This document shows, piece by piece, positions 15,005 to 22,355 of a DNA stretch of 25,019 bases. The notes under the pieces are model-generated. The model searched no databases, was not told where the DNA came from, and was given only the letters and a program-made list of their open reading frames with translations. A program made the position numbers and the translations under genes. This stretch comes from an uncultured Acetatifactor sp. (GTDB lineage Bacteria; Bacillota; Clostridia; Lachnospirales; Lachnospiraceae). The stretch spans positions 1 to 25,019 of the forward strand of contig CAJUFI010000065.1 in NCBI GenBank assembly GCA_910585665.1, given 5' to 3'. Position 1 is the first letter of the stretch; the number at the start of each line of letters is the position of its first letter.

Positions 15005-16339
15005 TTAACTCATCTGTGATAAAATGCTCTTGGGCCTCATCTTCATGACCGGGTAAGCGGCCAGAGCGGTGGATGCCGTGCAAAGTACCATGCCGAAGGC
15101 CCACACGGTCAGGTAGTCCTTTGCCGAAACCGCCACTATAATCTCCGACAGTCCCAAATCCCCGGCAGGTTCTCCACCACTTTCAGAGTTCCCGGTCAAA
15201 TCTACTGCTTCATAGGTTTCCGTAGTCACTTGGGACAGCAGACGGCTCCCAATCTGATTGGATATAGCCGAACTGACACCATAGGAAAGAAGCAAGGCGA
15301 TAGCCGCCGCCAAAATGACCTCCAGCAGATATTGCAGCAACACGGAACCTTTTGAAATGCCCATTGCCAGATAGACGCCGGTTTCGTGGACACGCCCGCG
15401 AAGCCGCAGGGTCAGAAACAGCGCCAGCACCAAAAGGCAGATTACCGACACCACGGCGATGGCGATAAAGACGATGTTCCGCAGGCCCTCCAGGGATTCC
15501 TTTGCGTTCTGATAATCGTTGTCGTAACGGGTCAGCGTACAGCTTTCCCACTCCATTCCTGGAAGCCCCTGCACCTCAGTCATGATGCGGTCAAGATCAT
15601 CCGGATCATTCACATAGAAGTCTCCGTACTGGCTGCTGGCCGCGCCATCACCATAGAGCAGGAAAGAAGCGGTGGAGAGGTCGGTAAACACGATGTTGTC
15701 ATAGAGATCGTAGGATGGAGCGATTCCAATGGAATCCTGTTCCTTTGTGTTGGTAAAGATTCCAGCCACCGTCACCGGGATTGTATGGGCGTTCTCCGAT
15801 ACAGTCCCCAGCAACATGGTATCGCCCACGGTCAAACCATTTCGCTGGGCAAATTTCTCATGAATCAGCACCTCATTTCTGCTTCCGGCGGTGACGGCGC
15901 TGCCGCTAATTAACTGGAACCCCCCATCTGTAAAATAGCTGTCCTCCTGTGAATTGGAGTTTGCCACGATTTTACCGGCATTTTCGTACCCCTCCGGCAC
16001 CTGGGCCGCGCCCTCGGTGCTGATCTCCAGCGGCTTTCCACCTGCGTCATAATAGTTTGCATGGGAATAGGAGCGCAGGGTGTACCTGCCGCTCAAGCCG
16101 TCTATGGCGAGAATGCTGCTCACCGTATCCTCCGGGATACCGTTCTCCAGATGCTTTGCGTTGATGGTAAAATACCCCAGCAGGGCCTTTTTGATGTTGG
16201 CGTTTGCGGTTTCTGTGGCGGACTGGATGGAAAGGCAGGTCAGCATCATGGCTGCCATGACCAGCAGAAACGCCAGAAGCGTGATTGTCTTGCCCTTTTC
16301 CCGTATGGAATACAGGCAGGCCCGTTTCCATAGGCTCAT
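15005..16339 (-). CDS. FtsX-type ABC transporter permease (first copy)
   Basis: A 444-residue permease with TM1 at about residues 19-38 (TITLLAFLLVMAAMMLTCL), a ~240-residue outside domain with MacB-like features (GNSQEDSYF, NEVLIHEKFAQRNGL, VGDTMLL), and three TM segments at the C-terminal end. It ends in MRPKSILSQMS. The ATG at 16339 has GAGGTGG 7-8 nt upstream. It is the first gene of the exporter unit, read from the promoter with three TGGAG repeats at 16439-16482. A role with the downstream permease and ATPase in exporting or shedding a peptide, with the adjacent two-component system as sensor, is inferred from arrangement (compare Vex123/VncRS in pneumococcus). Confidence 0.9.
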   Translation of the reverse strand: MSLWKRACLYSIREKGKTITLLAFLLVMAAMMLTCLSIQSATETANANIKKALLGYFTINAKHLENGIPEDTVSSILAIDGLSGRYTLRSYSHANYYDAGGKPLEISTEGAAQVPEGYENAGKIVANSNSQEDSYFTDGGFQLISGSAVTAGSRNEVLIHEKFAQRNGLTVGDTMLLGTVSENAHTIPVTVAGIFTNTKEQDSIGIAPSYDLYDNIVFTDLSTASFLLYGDGAASSQYGDFYVNDPDDLDRIMTEVQGLPGMEWESCTLTRYDNDYQNAKESLEGLRNIVFIAIAVVSVICLLVLALFLTLRLRGRVHETGVYLAMGISKGSVLLQYLLEVILAAAIALLLSYGVSSAISNQIGSRLLSQVTTETYEAVDLTGNSESGGEPAGDLGLSEIIVAVSAKDYLTVWAFGMVLCTASTALAAYPVMKMRPKSILSQMS

Positions 16340-16438
16340 TGCGCCGCCACCTCATTTCTCCCAATACCAAGATTTTTTCGCATGATTCGTCTGTATACCT
16401 CCTTTGGTTTTGTGCGCTCCCTGACTGGGAACATCAAA

Positions 16439-16482
16439 AGAATACAACCGAAAAATGGAGTTCAGGTGGAGCTGGGGTGGAG
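16439..16482 (-). promoter_or_regulatory. Promoter and three-site operator of the ABC exporter
   Basis: On the plus strand TGGAG occurs at 16456, 16467 and 16478, exactly 11 bp apart. The first two are joined by TTCAGG, almost the same as at the regulator's own promoter. In the direction of transcription the last copy is followed, 11 nt on, by the -10 TATTCT (plus strand 16439-16444), with no good -35. A repeat phased to one helical turn in place of the -35 is typical of OmpR-family activators. Confidence 0.75.
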
Positions 16483-16500
16483 TTTCGATAAAGTTTAGGC

Positions 16501-16522
16501 GGGCTGTCCCTGGGGACTGCCC
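16501..16522 (-). terminator. Weak hairpin between kinase and exporter genes
   Basis: GGGC and GTCC arms pair with GGAC and GCCC around a 4-nt loop with one A-A mismatch, just after the kinase stop. No real T-run follows (GCCTAAACTTTATC), so it may only dampen read-through into the exporter genes. Confidence 0.35.
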
Positions 16523-16542
16523 GGCCTGATTGGTTCACCTGT

Positions 16543-17901
16543 TCAGAATATGGCGGTAAAGCATACCTCATCATCGGTACTATTCATGCGAAAAGAAAAT
16601 CCGTGCCGTTCTAAAATCGTTTTGACGATGTAGAGGCCCAGGCCGCTGCCGCCTGTGTTCCGGTTATGGGAGCGGTCTACCCGGTAAAATGGCTCGAATA
16701 TCTTCTCCAGATTGGCACTGTCAATGGATACACCGCTGTTCCTTACTTGCAGGATATTTCCCGCCAGCGTGACGCTGATTTCCGCCTGTGACGGCGAATG
16801 AGCGACCGCATTGCCAATGATATTGGATACCGCCTTTTGCAGCAACGCCATATCCCCCTGGCAGGTACGGCCATCCTCGATCTCGGCTTGGAAACGCTGC
16901 TCCCTGTCCTCTGCGGCTCCCTGCCACTTCCGGCAGCACTCCCGCACAAGCTGGCTCAAATCCACATCAGAGAGCGTCAGGCTGAAGTCACTCCCGGCCA
17001 TACGGGAGGCCGAAAGAATCTCCTTCACCAGCAGCTCCATATCATTGACTGTCCGCAGAGATTGCCGGAGATGTGTGTCATGATCTTTGTACTCGCCTAC
17101 CTGATAGATCATCCCTTCCAACTCGCCCTTCAAAACGGTAATCGGCGTTTTCAACTCATGAGAAACTGCCCGGAAGAAGTCTACCCGCAATTTTTCCTGC
17201 CGCCGCTCCTGCTCAATATCGGCTTGCAGTTTTTCATTTGCCGCAGACAGTTCTTTTAGGGTGCTGTCCAGCCGCGCCGCCATGGTATTGAGATTCAAAG
17301 CCAGCGTTCCAACCTCATCGGTACGGGAGGTATCACAGCGCCAGGTCATATCCAGCGTGGTCAGACGCTTGGAAATATCGCTGATTTCAAGAATAGGCTT
17401 TGTCAGAAGTCGTGTCACAAAATAGGATGCAATCAACGAAATTGTCAACACCGCAATTCCGACGATTGGCAGCAGCCGCCAAAAGGTTTCGGTCAGTTGG
17501 TTCACCGCTCTGGCAGACATTGTGATCTGCAAAGTATAAGTGCCATTCTCAAGGGCCAGCGAAGCAGAAGCCGTCTGAAAAACGTTCTGTTCTCGCTGCT
17601 GTTCATCCAAAATTCCTTCGCCAAAGGAAAGGCTGGTTTGATTGCCGCTTAATAAGGCCCCAGCATTATTGTTGATGCAAAACTCATAGATTTTTTGTGT
17701 TGCGTCATCAAGGTCATGATGCTCTAAATCTGCGATTAGCCGACTGACCTGTTCCGTATAATTAGATGTCAGTGCGTATTTGTAACTGGCTGGCATGACT
17801 GCCATAATGGTTCCATAGAGAAGAATGCTGACGGCGAACAGAAGCGTTGTCAGCAGTAAAAAGATTTTCAGCCATAGGCTGCTTTTAATTTTCTTTCTCA
17901 A
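16543..17901 (-). CDS. Sensor histidine kinase
   Basis: A 452-residue membrane kinase. TM1 is at about 12-35, the outside sensor region ~36-140, TM2 ~143-163, HAMP ~164-215, a coiled segment follows, then HisKA with the phospho-acceptor H248 in SHELKTP, and a HATPase domain with N-box NIIGNAVAHS and G-box GGSGLGLYIVK. The start is TTG at 17901, overlapping the regulator gene by 17 nt with a GGGGTGGGG stretch upstream, so the two are translated together. It should phosphorylate the adjacent regulator on sensing an outside signal, plausibly the peptide handled by the exporter. VanS/VncS-like overall. The sensor region is ~105 residues, long enough for direct ligand sensing; Bce-type kinases lack such a domain, so this is not the Bce arrangement. 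Confidence 0.93.
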   Translation of the reverse strand: MRKKIKSSLWLKIFLLLTTLLFAVSILLYGTIMAVMPASYKYALTSNYTEQVSRLIADLEHHDLDDATQKIYEFCINNNAGALLSGNQTSLSFGEGILDEQQREQNVFQTASASLALENGTYTLQITMSARAVNQLTETFWRLLPIVGIAVLTISLIASYFVTRLLTKPILEISDISKRLTTLDMTWRCDTSRTDEVGTLALNLNTMAARLDSTLKELSAANEKLQADIEQERRQEKLRVDFFRAVSHELKTPITVLKGELEGMIYQVGEYKDHDTHLRQSLRTVNDMELLVKEILSASRMAGSDFSLTLSDVDLSQLVRECCRKWQGAAEDREQRFQAEIEDGRTCQGDMALLQKAVSNIIGNAVAHSPSQAEISVTLAGNILQVRNSGVSIDSANLEKIFEPFYRVDRSHNRNTGGSGLGLYIVKTILERHGFSFRMNSTDDEVCFTAIF

Positions 17902-18556
17902 TTCGATACCCCACCCCTCTTATGGTTTCGATACAGTCAACTCCCAGCTTCTTTCGGATGTTCTTGATGTGGGTATTGATGATCTTATCATCCCCGACAA
18001 AGTCGTAGTTCCAGATAATGTCCAAAAGCTGTTCTCTGGTGAATACCCGGCCTGGATTCTCCATGAACAAATGGAGGATTTCAAACTCACGGGCTGTCAA
18101 TGCCACTTCCTGTCCGGATACAAATACCTGATACCTTTTCGTGTCCAACTGAATTTGATGATAAGACAGCACATCGCGATTGATCTCGGTACTCTGTGTG
18201 CGCCGCAAGACCGCTTCAATCCGCCGCAGAAGCAGGGGCATGGAAAAAGGCTTGGTGATATAATCGTCAGCCAGGAGGTCAAAACCCTTCATCTGGCTGT
18301 CCTCATCGTCCAAAGCCGTCAGCAGGATAACCGGCGTTGCGCTTTCGTTGCGTATCATTTCACAGACGGTATAGCCGTCCATTTTGGGCATCATAATGTC
18401 CAGCAGCACTAAATCATAAGTTGCCTTGTGGAAAGCGGCTATTCCAGCCATACCGTCATCAGCCAGTGTGACGTTGTACCTGGCATCCTCCAAAAAGGCT
18501 TTTAAAATGTTCTGTATGGATTGTTCATCTTCGATAATCAGGATATGTTTTTGCAT
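17885..18556 (-). CDS. OmpR-family response regulator
   Basis: A 223-residue regulator. The receiver domain has an acidic pocket (IIEDE), phospho-acceptor D53 in LLDIMMP and the conserved Lys in ITKPFS. The winged-helix DNA-binding domain from about residue 125 includes ALTAREFEILHLF and INTHIKNIRKKLG. The start chosen is the ATG at 18556 (MQKHILIIEDE), which has AGGAGGTGA 7 nt upstream; a longer frame to 18613 would run through the operator and is rejected. It overlaps the kinase gene by 17 nt. Matching repeats at its own promoter and at the exporter promoter suggest that it activates both. Confidence 0.95.
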   Translation of the reverse strand: MQKHILIIEDEQSIQNILKAFLEDARYNVTLADDGMAGIAAFHKATYDLVLLDIMMPKMDGYTVCEMIRNESATPVILLTALDDEDSQMKGFDLLADDYITKPFSMPLLLRRIEAVLRRTQSTEINRDVLSYHQIQLDTKRYQVFVSGQEVALTAREFEILHLFMENPGRVFTREQLLDIIWNYDFVGDDKIINTHIKNIRKKLGVDCIETIRGVGYRIEKEN

Positions 18557-18576
18557 TGGTGTCACCTCCTGCGCCC

Positions 18577-18609
18577 AGTGTAACACAGAATTGTGGAGTT
18601 TAGGTGGAG
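18577..18609 (-). promoter_or_regulatory. Promoter and two-site operator of the two-component genes
   Basis: On the plus strand TGGAG occurs at 18594 and 18605, 11 bp apart, joined by TTTAGG. In transcript sense the nearer copy is followed, 11 nt on, by TACACT (18577-18582), preceded by a TG extension (TGTTACACT). Spacing to the -10 is the same as at the exporter promoter. A third copy, present there, is absent here. Confidence 0.75.
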
Positions 18610-18873
18610 CCAATTCCGACCGGTTGAAGCGATCCAGAAAAGCAAGGAGTACATCCGAAATGCCGCTGCTGTACTTTGGACGACGTTACAATGAACCATG
18701 CTTTTCTGTGATTTTCGCTCTCAATGCCTTCCCGCTTTTCAGGTACTTCATAAAAATAGATTGAACCGCATCCTCTTTATTTTTTAAAAAGGAAAAGCAC
18801 AACCTGTCAGATACGTTTCACAGAGCATATTTGCCGGTTGAAATCCATAAATTTTTCCGGTTTATTTGCAATG
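18610..18873. other. Gap between the regulator promoter and tyrS terminator
   Basis: About 260 nt with no convincing gene. A short plus-strand frame at about 18620-18690 reads VEAIQKSKEYIRNAAAVLWT before a stop and could be the tail of a lost gene, but it is too short to identify. The remainder is AT-rich. Confidence 0.4.
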
Positions 18874-18907
18874 AAAAACAGGATTCTCTGTTTTTAAGAG
18901 AACCCTG
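18874..18907 (-). terminator. Rho-independent terminator of tyrS
   Basis: In transcript sense CAGGGTTCTCT pairs with AGAGAATCCTG over 11 bp (one G-U) around a 7-nt loop and is followed by TTTTTCATT. It begins about 22 nt after the tyrS stop codon. Confidence 0.9.
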
Positions 18908-18928
18908 CTGAGCTTATCATTCCTTTCC

Positions 18929-20173
18929 CTATTTTGCCACCACTTTCTTATAATTCTTCTTCCCACGTCTGACTACAATTCCGTCTCCATTCAGCTGCTC
19001 CGGACGGTATACTGTCTTGATGTCACTGATTTTCTCATTGTCCACCGTGACGCCGCCCTGCTCCACCGCCCTTCTGGCCTCGGAGCGGGACGCGGTCAGG
19101 CCGGCCTTCACCAGGATGCCCAGGATATCAATCGTTCCGTCCTGGAAATCGTCTTCCGCCAGCTCGCTGGTAGGCATATCCGCCCCGCTTGCACCGCCGG
19201 AAAAGATGTTCCGCGCGCTGTCCTGGGCCGCCTGGGCCTCCTCCTCGCCGTGCACCAGCTTGGTCAATTCAAAGGCCAGAATCTCCTTGGCCCGGTTCAG
19301 CTGGCTGCCCTCCCACTTGTCCATCTCGTCAATCTGCTCAATCGGCAGGAAGGTCAGCATCCGCAGGCACTTCAGCACATCCGCGTCCGCCACGTTCCTC
19401 CAGTACTGGTAGAATTCAAAGGGGGATGTCTTGTTAGGGTCAAGCCACACCGCGCCCTTCTGGGTCTTGCCCATCTTCTTGCCTTCGGAATTCAGCAGCA
19501 AAGTAATCGTCATGGCGTATGCGTCCTTGCCAAGCTTCCTTCTGATCAGCTCCGTGCCGCCCAGCATGTTGCTCCACTGGTCGTCGCCGCCGAACTGCAT
19601 GTTGCAGCCGTAGCTCTCGTACAGCTTCAGGAAGTCGAAGCTCTGCATGATCATGTAGTTGAACTCCAGGAAGCTTAAGCCCTTCTCCATGCGCTGCTTG
19701 TAGCACTCCGCCGTCAGCATCCTGTTTACGGAGAAATGCACGCCGATGTCCCGGATGAACTCGATGTAGTTCAGATCCATCAGCCAGTCCGCGTTGTTCA
19801 CCATCAGCGCCTTGGAGCTGCCCTCCTCCAGCCTATCGCCGAACTCGATGAAACGGCTCATCTGCTTTTTGAAGCACTCGCAGTTGTGGTCGATGGTCTC
19901 CTTCGTCATCATGGTGCGCAGGTCGCTCCTGCCGGAAGGGTCGCCGATCATGCCCGTGCCGCCGCCGATCAGCGCGATAGGCCGGTTCCCCGCCATCTGC
20001 AGCCGCTTCATCAGGCAGAGCGCCATGAAATGCCCTACGTGCAGACTGTCCGCCGTGGGATCGAAGCCGATGTAGAAAGTGGCCTTTCCGTTGTTGATCA
20101 ACTCCTTAATCTCTTCCTCGTCCGTCAGCTGGGCCAGCAGCCCTCTCGCTTTCAATTCCTCAAATACCGTCAT
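18929..20173 (-). CDS. tyrS: Tyrosyl-tRNA synthetase
   Basis: A 414-residue class I synthetase that charges tRNA-Tyr. The HIGH-type motif is HVGH at residues 45-48, the tyrosine pocket region includes FDPTADSLHVGH and LEFNYMIMQSFDFLKLYE, and QFGGDDQWSNM binds tyrosine. The KMSKS-type loop is KMGKT near residue 228. The C-terminal S4-like RNA-binding domain (about 345-410, GLTASRSEARRAVEQGGV) completes the usual TyrS layout at its normal length. The ATG at 20173 has AAGGAG 8 nt upstream. Expression is controlled by the Tyr T-box leader upstream and the gene has its own terminator, so it stands alone as one unit. Confidence 0.97.
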   Translation of the reverse strand: MTVFEELKARGLLAQLTDEEEIKELINNGKATFYIGFDPTADSLHVGHFMALCLMKRLQMAGNRPIALIGGGTGMIGDPSGRSDLRTMMTKETIDHNCECFKKQMSRFIEFGDRLEEGSSKALMVNNADWLMDLNYIEFIRDIGVHFSVNRMLTAECYKQRMEKGLSFLEFNYMIMQSFDFLKLYESYGCNMQFGGDDQWSNMLGGTELIRRKLGKDAYAMTITLLLNSEGKKMGKTQKGAVWLDPNKTSPFEFYQYWRNVADADVLKCLRMLTFLPIEQIDEMDKWEGSQLNRAKEILAFELTKLVHGEEEAQAAQDSARNIFSGGASGADMPTSELAEDDFQDGTIDILGILVKAGLTASRSEARRAVEQGGVTVDNEKISDIKTVYRPEQLNGDGIVVRRGKKNYKKVVAK

Positions 20174-20255
20174 TTTTCTCTCTCCTTTTCTGTAAACGAA
20201 AATAGTCTTTCAGAAACCGCGCTGTCAGACATACGGCGGAGCGTTCCGCGCATAC

Positions 20256-20525
20256 AAAAAGCCCGTCCTGTGAAAGGACGGGCCTGCGCTCGTGTTACCA
20301 CCTTACTTCCCACAGGACTCGCATCCTGCGGCTCATCGAGTATCCATCAATACTCCGGCAGATATCGGTGCCCACCGGCAAAGCCTACTTCCCGAAGGTC
20401 TCCCCTCTTCTTTCAGCCCTGCTGCTCCGGGATGTATGTTCCCTCAGTCCTTCTCGCGCCTCTCACCAACCGGCAACTCTCTGTCAGCCTTTAGACAAAG
20501 GTACTTTTTCCCATCATCGCGTTCT
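20256..20525 (-). promoter_or_regulatory. T-box riboswitch, tyrosine specific
   Basis: In transcript order: a Stem I with the AG-box-like GGTTGGTGAGAGGCGCG; a specifier loop GGAACATACATCCC with the Tyr codon UAC (plus-strand 20434-20436); further hairpins; the T-box AAGGTGGTAACACG (about 20288-20301), whose UGGU bulge can pair with the ACCA end of tRNA-Tyr; and the terminator, GCCCGTCCT with AGGACGGGC (20261-20283) followed by a T-run at 20256-20260. Uncharged tRNA-Tyr would favour the antiterminator and tyrS expression. The 5' end is approximate. Confidence 0.93.
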
Positions 20526-20916
20526 CTGATGTTCCTAGGTATTCATTATATTCGCCGCCCTCGCCTTTGTCAAGCATATTTTTCAGGCCTGGGAAGCAGG
20601 GCTTGGTCATCAACAGCCCAATCCTGCGGAGCCGTTCCAGGTGCAGCAGTCTCTTGCCGTCCACATTGTCCGGGTTGAAGCATGCCTCGCCAGGATGCTG
20701 TATGTAAGCCCTTTCCTTTCTGGAATAGCGCACGCAGATCAGGCCGGCCTCCGCCAGGTGCTTCAGATCCCTTTGCAGCATTCGCTCCGGAATCGGAATG
20801 CAGCGCTTTATCAGCTCCTTCGCGACCGATTCTTCATTGAAAAGGAACAGTTCATACGACAGCAGCTGCCTTTCCACCTGCGATAATACGATTATGTCTT
20901 TGTCCCAAGTCCCCAT
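20491..20916 (-). CDS. Small helix-turn-helix protein, possibly 3'-altered
   Basis: A 141-residue protein with a DeoR/HTH_11-like winged helix (QLLSYELFLFNEE, then IPERMLQRDLKHLAEAGLI), which suggests DNA binding. The start chosen is the ATG at 20916 (MGTWDKDIIVLS), preceded by AGGGAGG 10 nt upstream. An in-frame GTG at 20952 overlaps the phosphoesterase stop by 4 nt but has no ribosome site, and it probably exists only because the phosphoesterase is cut there. The last ~28 residues (from LDKGEGGEYNEYLG) are encoded by the tyrS promoter and start of its leader, so the natural C-terminus may have been lost. Family unknown; it may be a gene in decay. Confidence 0.6.
   Translation of the reverse strand: MGTWDKDIIVLSQVERQLLSYELFLFNEESVAKELIKRCIPIPERMLQRDLKHLAEAGLICVRYSRKERAYIQHPGEACFNPDNVDGKRLLHLERLRRIGLLMTKPCFPGLKNMLDKGEGGEYNEYLGTSENAMMGKSTFV
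20545..20573 (-). promoter_or_regulatory. Consensus sigma-A promoter of tyrS
   Basis: TTGACA (20568-20573) and TATAAT (20545-20550) with a 17-nt spacer, a perfect consensus on the minus strand. Transcription would begin near 20538 and give a leader of about 365 nt holding the T-box. The promoter lies inside the 3' coding part of the HTH gene. Confidence 0.92.
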
Positions 20917-20948
20917 GTGCGCCCTGCCTCCCTCTGATATTTTCGCTT

Positions 20949-21323
20949 TCACCCGCCGATCGTGCCGTAGGCGTCAAAATAGGAAACCGAAAGCCCTTTC
21001 TGCCTGATGAAATACAGGACGGTTTCATATAATGTCACTGCATCCGCATTGGAAGCAAGATCCGTGTCCAGTTCCTCATGTTGATTGATTCGGCACATCA
21101 GATCCACATACTCCGCAAATTCTTCCTCATGGTTCCCGCGAATCAACCGCACATGCTCCGGAGCGCGCTCCATCCATCGTAGCATCTCATAGCTTTGCTT
21201 CCCCCTGTCGATGCAATCTCCCGCCAGAATCAGTCGGTCTGTAGCGGAAAAGCCAATCTTATCCAGCATGTGCAGAAATCGATCATAGCATCCATGAATG
21301 TCGCTCATGACATAGGTACCCAA
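20949..21323 (-). pseudogene. Metallophosphoesterase, truncated after the third motif
   Basis: The 124 residues start like a calcineurin-type phosphoesterase of the ApaH/PrpE/serine-threonine phosphatase group. SDIHGCY, GDCIDRG and RGNHEEE supply the first three metal-binding motifs, but the frame stops right after FDAYGTIGG, about the middle of the family (usually 220-250 residues). The C-terminal half with the remaining His ligands is missing and is not found in other frames nearby, so the enzyme is probably dead. The better start is TTG at 21323, with AGGAGG 7 nt upstream and the typical MGTYVMSDIHG opening; an ATG at 21344 has no proper ribosome site. It lies 38 nt after the PD-(D/E)XK gene. 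Confidence 0.8.
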
Positions 21324-21361
21324 AGAAAACCCTCCTCTTTCCATCTTCCAAAAGCCCTTTT

Positions 21362-22291
21362 CTAGGCATCCGTCTTCTTCCTTTCGCCTCTGACCGGGAT
21401 TTCTTTCAGAATCTCAACCACCCATTCCCAATACTTTTCTAAGTCCGGATCCGCAATGATCGAGCTGATATCGTCTTTATGTTTGATGATGTCCTGGAAT
21501 GTCACTACCCTGCCTGCTTTCTTCGAAAGGAACGGTCCTGTCTTCCCAATCTGATAGCCTTTTCCCTTTTTCTTTATCCCTTCAAATCCAGGGCCGATGT
21601 AAATCAGCTTCCTATTCTTATAGCCCCACCACTTCTCATCTCCCTTATGGTCAAGTATCTGCCCCGCTGTAAAAAGATACTTTTTCGAAGAATCTGCCTC
21701 CTCATCTATCAGGTACTTCTTTGCCTGAGAAGAGAAATCCCCGCTCTCATGATTTGTGGCTGCTCCATCTTTCTTTACATAATCAATAATGTGCCGGAAC
21801 AGCTCTTCCAATTTCTCAAATCCGACCTCTGACATGTCTCCTTCCAATTCGGATTTTCCGGTTTTGCTGACATGGTTCAGCAGGCGGATAAAATCGAAGC
21901 CTTCTTTTTCGCCAAAGCTATTTTTGATTCTGCAATGCTTTAAGTAATTCTCCATCTGATCCTTTTCAAAGCTGGACCATGTCGTCTTCAGCTCTACAAA
22001 ATATATGCATTTCCGATCAGACATCAGGTAGTCCACATTGCGTGACCGATATGACAGCTTCTTTGATTGACCGGAATCCTCATCCTTGCAGGAAGACAGA
22101 TTCTGCACAGGCAGCGGAAATTCTTTTGCAAGCAGCTTTACTTTGCTGTCGGAATCCTTCCCATTCACAAAAAAGGTCAGGATTTCATCAATGACCGGTG
22201 TCAGTATTGTATCAATCAGCACTTCCGCCTTCACATTGGCAGTGAAATAATCCTTCATGACTTCGTTCTTCAATCTGTTATGTATCTCCAT
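21362..22291 (-). CDS. PD-(D/E)XK nuclease-like protein, function unknown
   Basis: A 309-residue soluble protein that I do not recognise as a named family. The part around residues 80-120 has the layout of a PD-(D/E)XK nuclease core: D87 in RNVDYLM, then the strand IYFVELKT with E100 and K102, and Q112 in the next helix. Upstream, helices containing E24 and E36 could supply the remaining acidic residue. The C-terminal half (from about 200) contains a small basic region (GYKNRKLIYIGPGFEGIKKK) and ends in a charged tail. The ATG at 22291 has GGAG about 4 nt upstream, slightly close. Codon use is more AT-rich than in tyrS or the VWA gene, and the frame is intact between two broken genes, which suggests acquired DNA. 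A defence or DNA-repair role is possible but is inference only. Confidence 0.7.
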   Translation of the reverse strand: MEIHNRLKNEVMKDYFTANVKAEVLIDTILTPVIDEILTFFVNGKDSDSKVKLLAKEFPLPVQNLSSCKDEDSGQSKKLSYRSRNVDYLMSDRKCIYFVELKTTWSSFEKDQMENYLKHCRIKNSFGEKEGFDFIRLLNHVSKTGKSELEGDMSEVGFEKLEELFRHIIDYVKKDGAATNHESGDFSSQAKKYLIDEEADSSKKYLFTAGQILDHKGDEKWWGYKNRKLIYIGPGFEGIKKKGKGYQIGKTGPFLSKKAGRVVTFQDIIKHKDDISSIIADPDLEKYWEWVVEILKEIPVRGERKKTDA

Positions 22292-22355
22292 ATCTCTCCA
22301 CTCAAAAAACGAATACGCGCATAGTTATCCGCTTTTCTCCTTTCCCATATCCTAC

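Noticed and set aside
14994..15104. Longer start for the second permease
   Set aside because: It would overlap the first permease gene and lacks a ribosome site; the ATG at 14993 has AAGGAGG and starts with a normal membrane anchor.
18097..18282. Short antisense-type frames within the two-component genes
   Set aside because: They lie within well-supported kinase and regulator coding sequence and have no ribosome sites or motifs.
18557..18613. Longer start for the response regulator
   Set aside because: It would translate through the operator and the -10; the ATG at 18556 has AGGAGGTGA and gives the standard regulator N-terminus.
18620..18690. Short plus-strand frame ending VLWTTLQ as a gene
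   Set aside because: Too short, no start and no ribosome site; kept only as a possible fragment.
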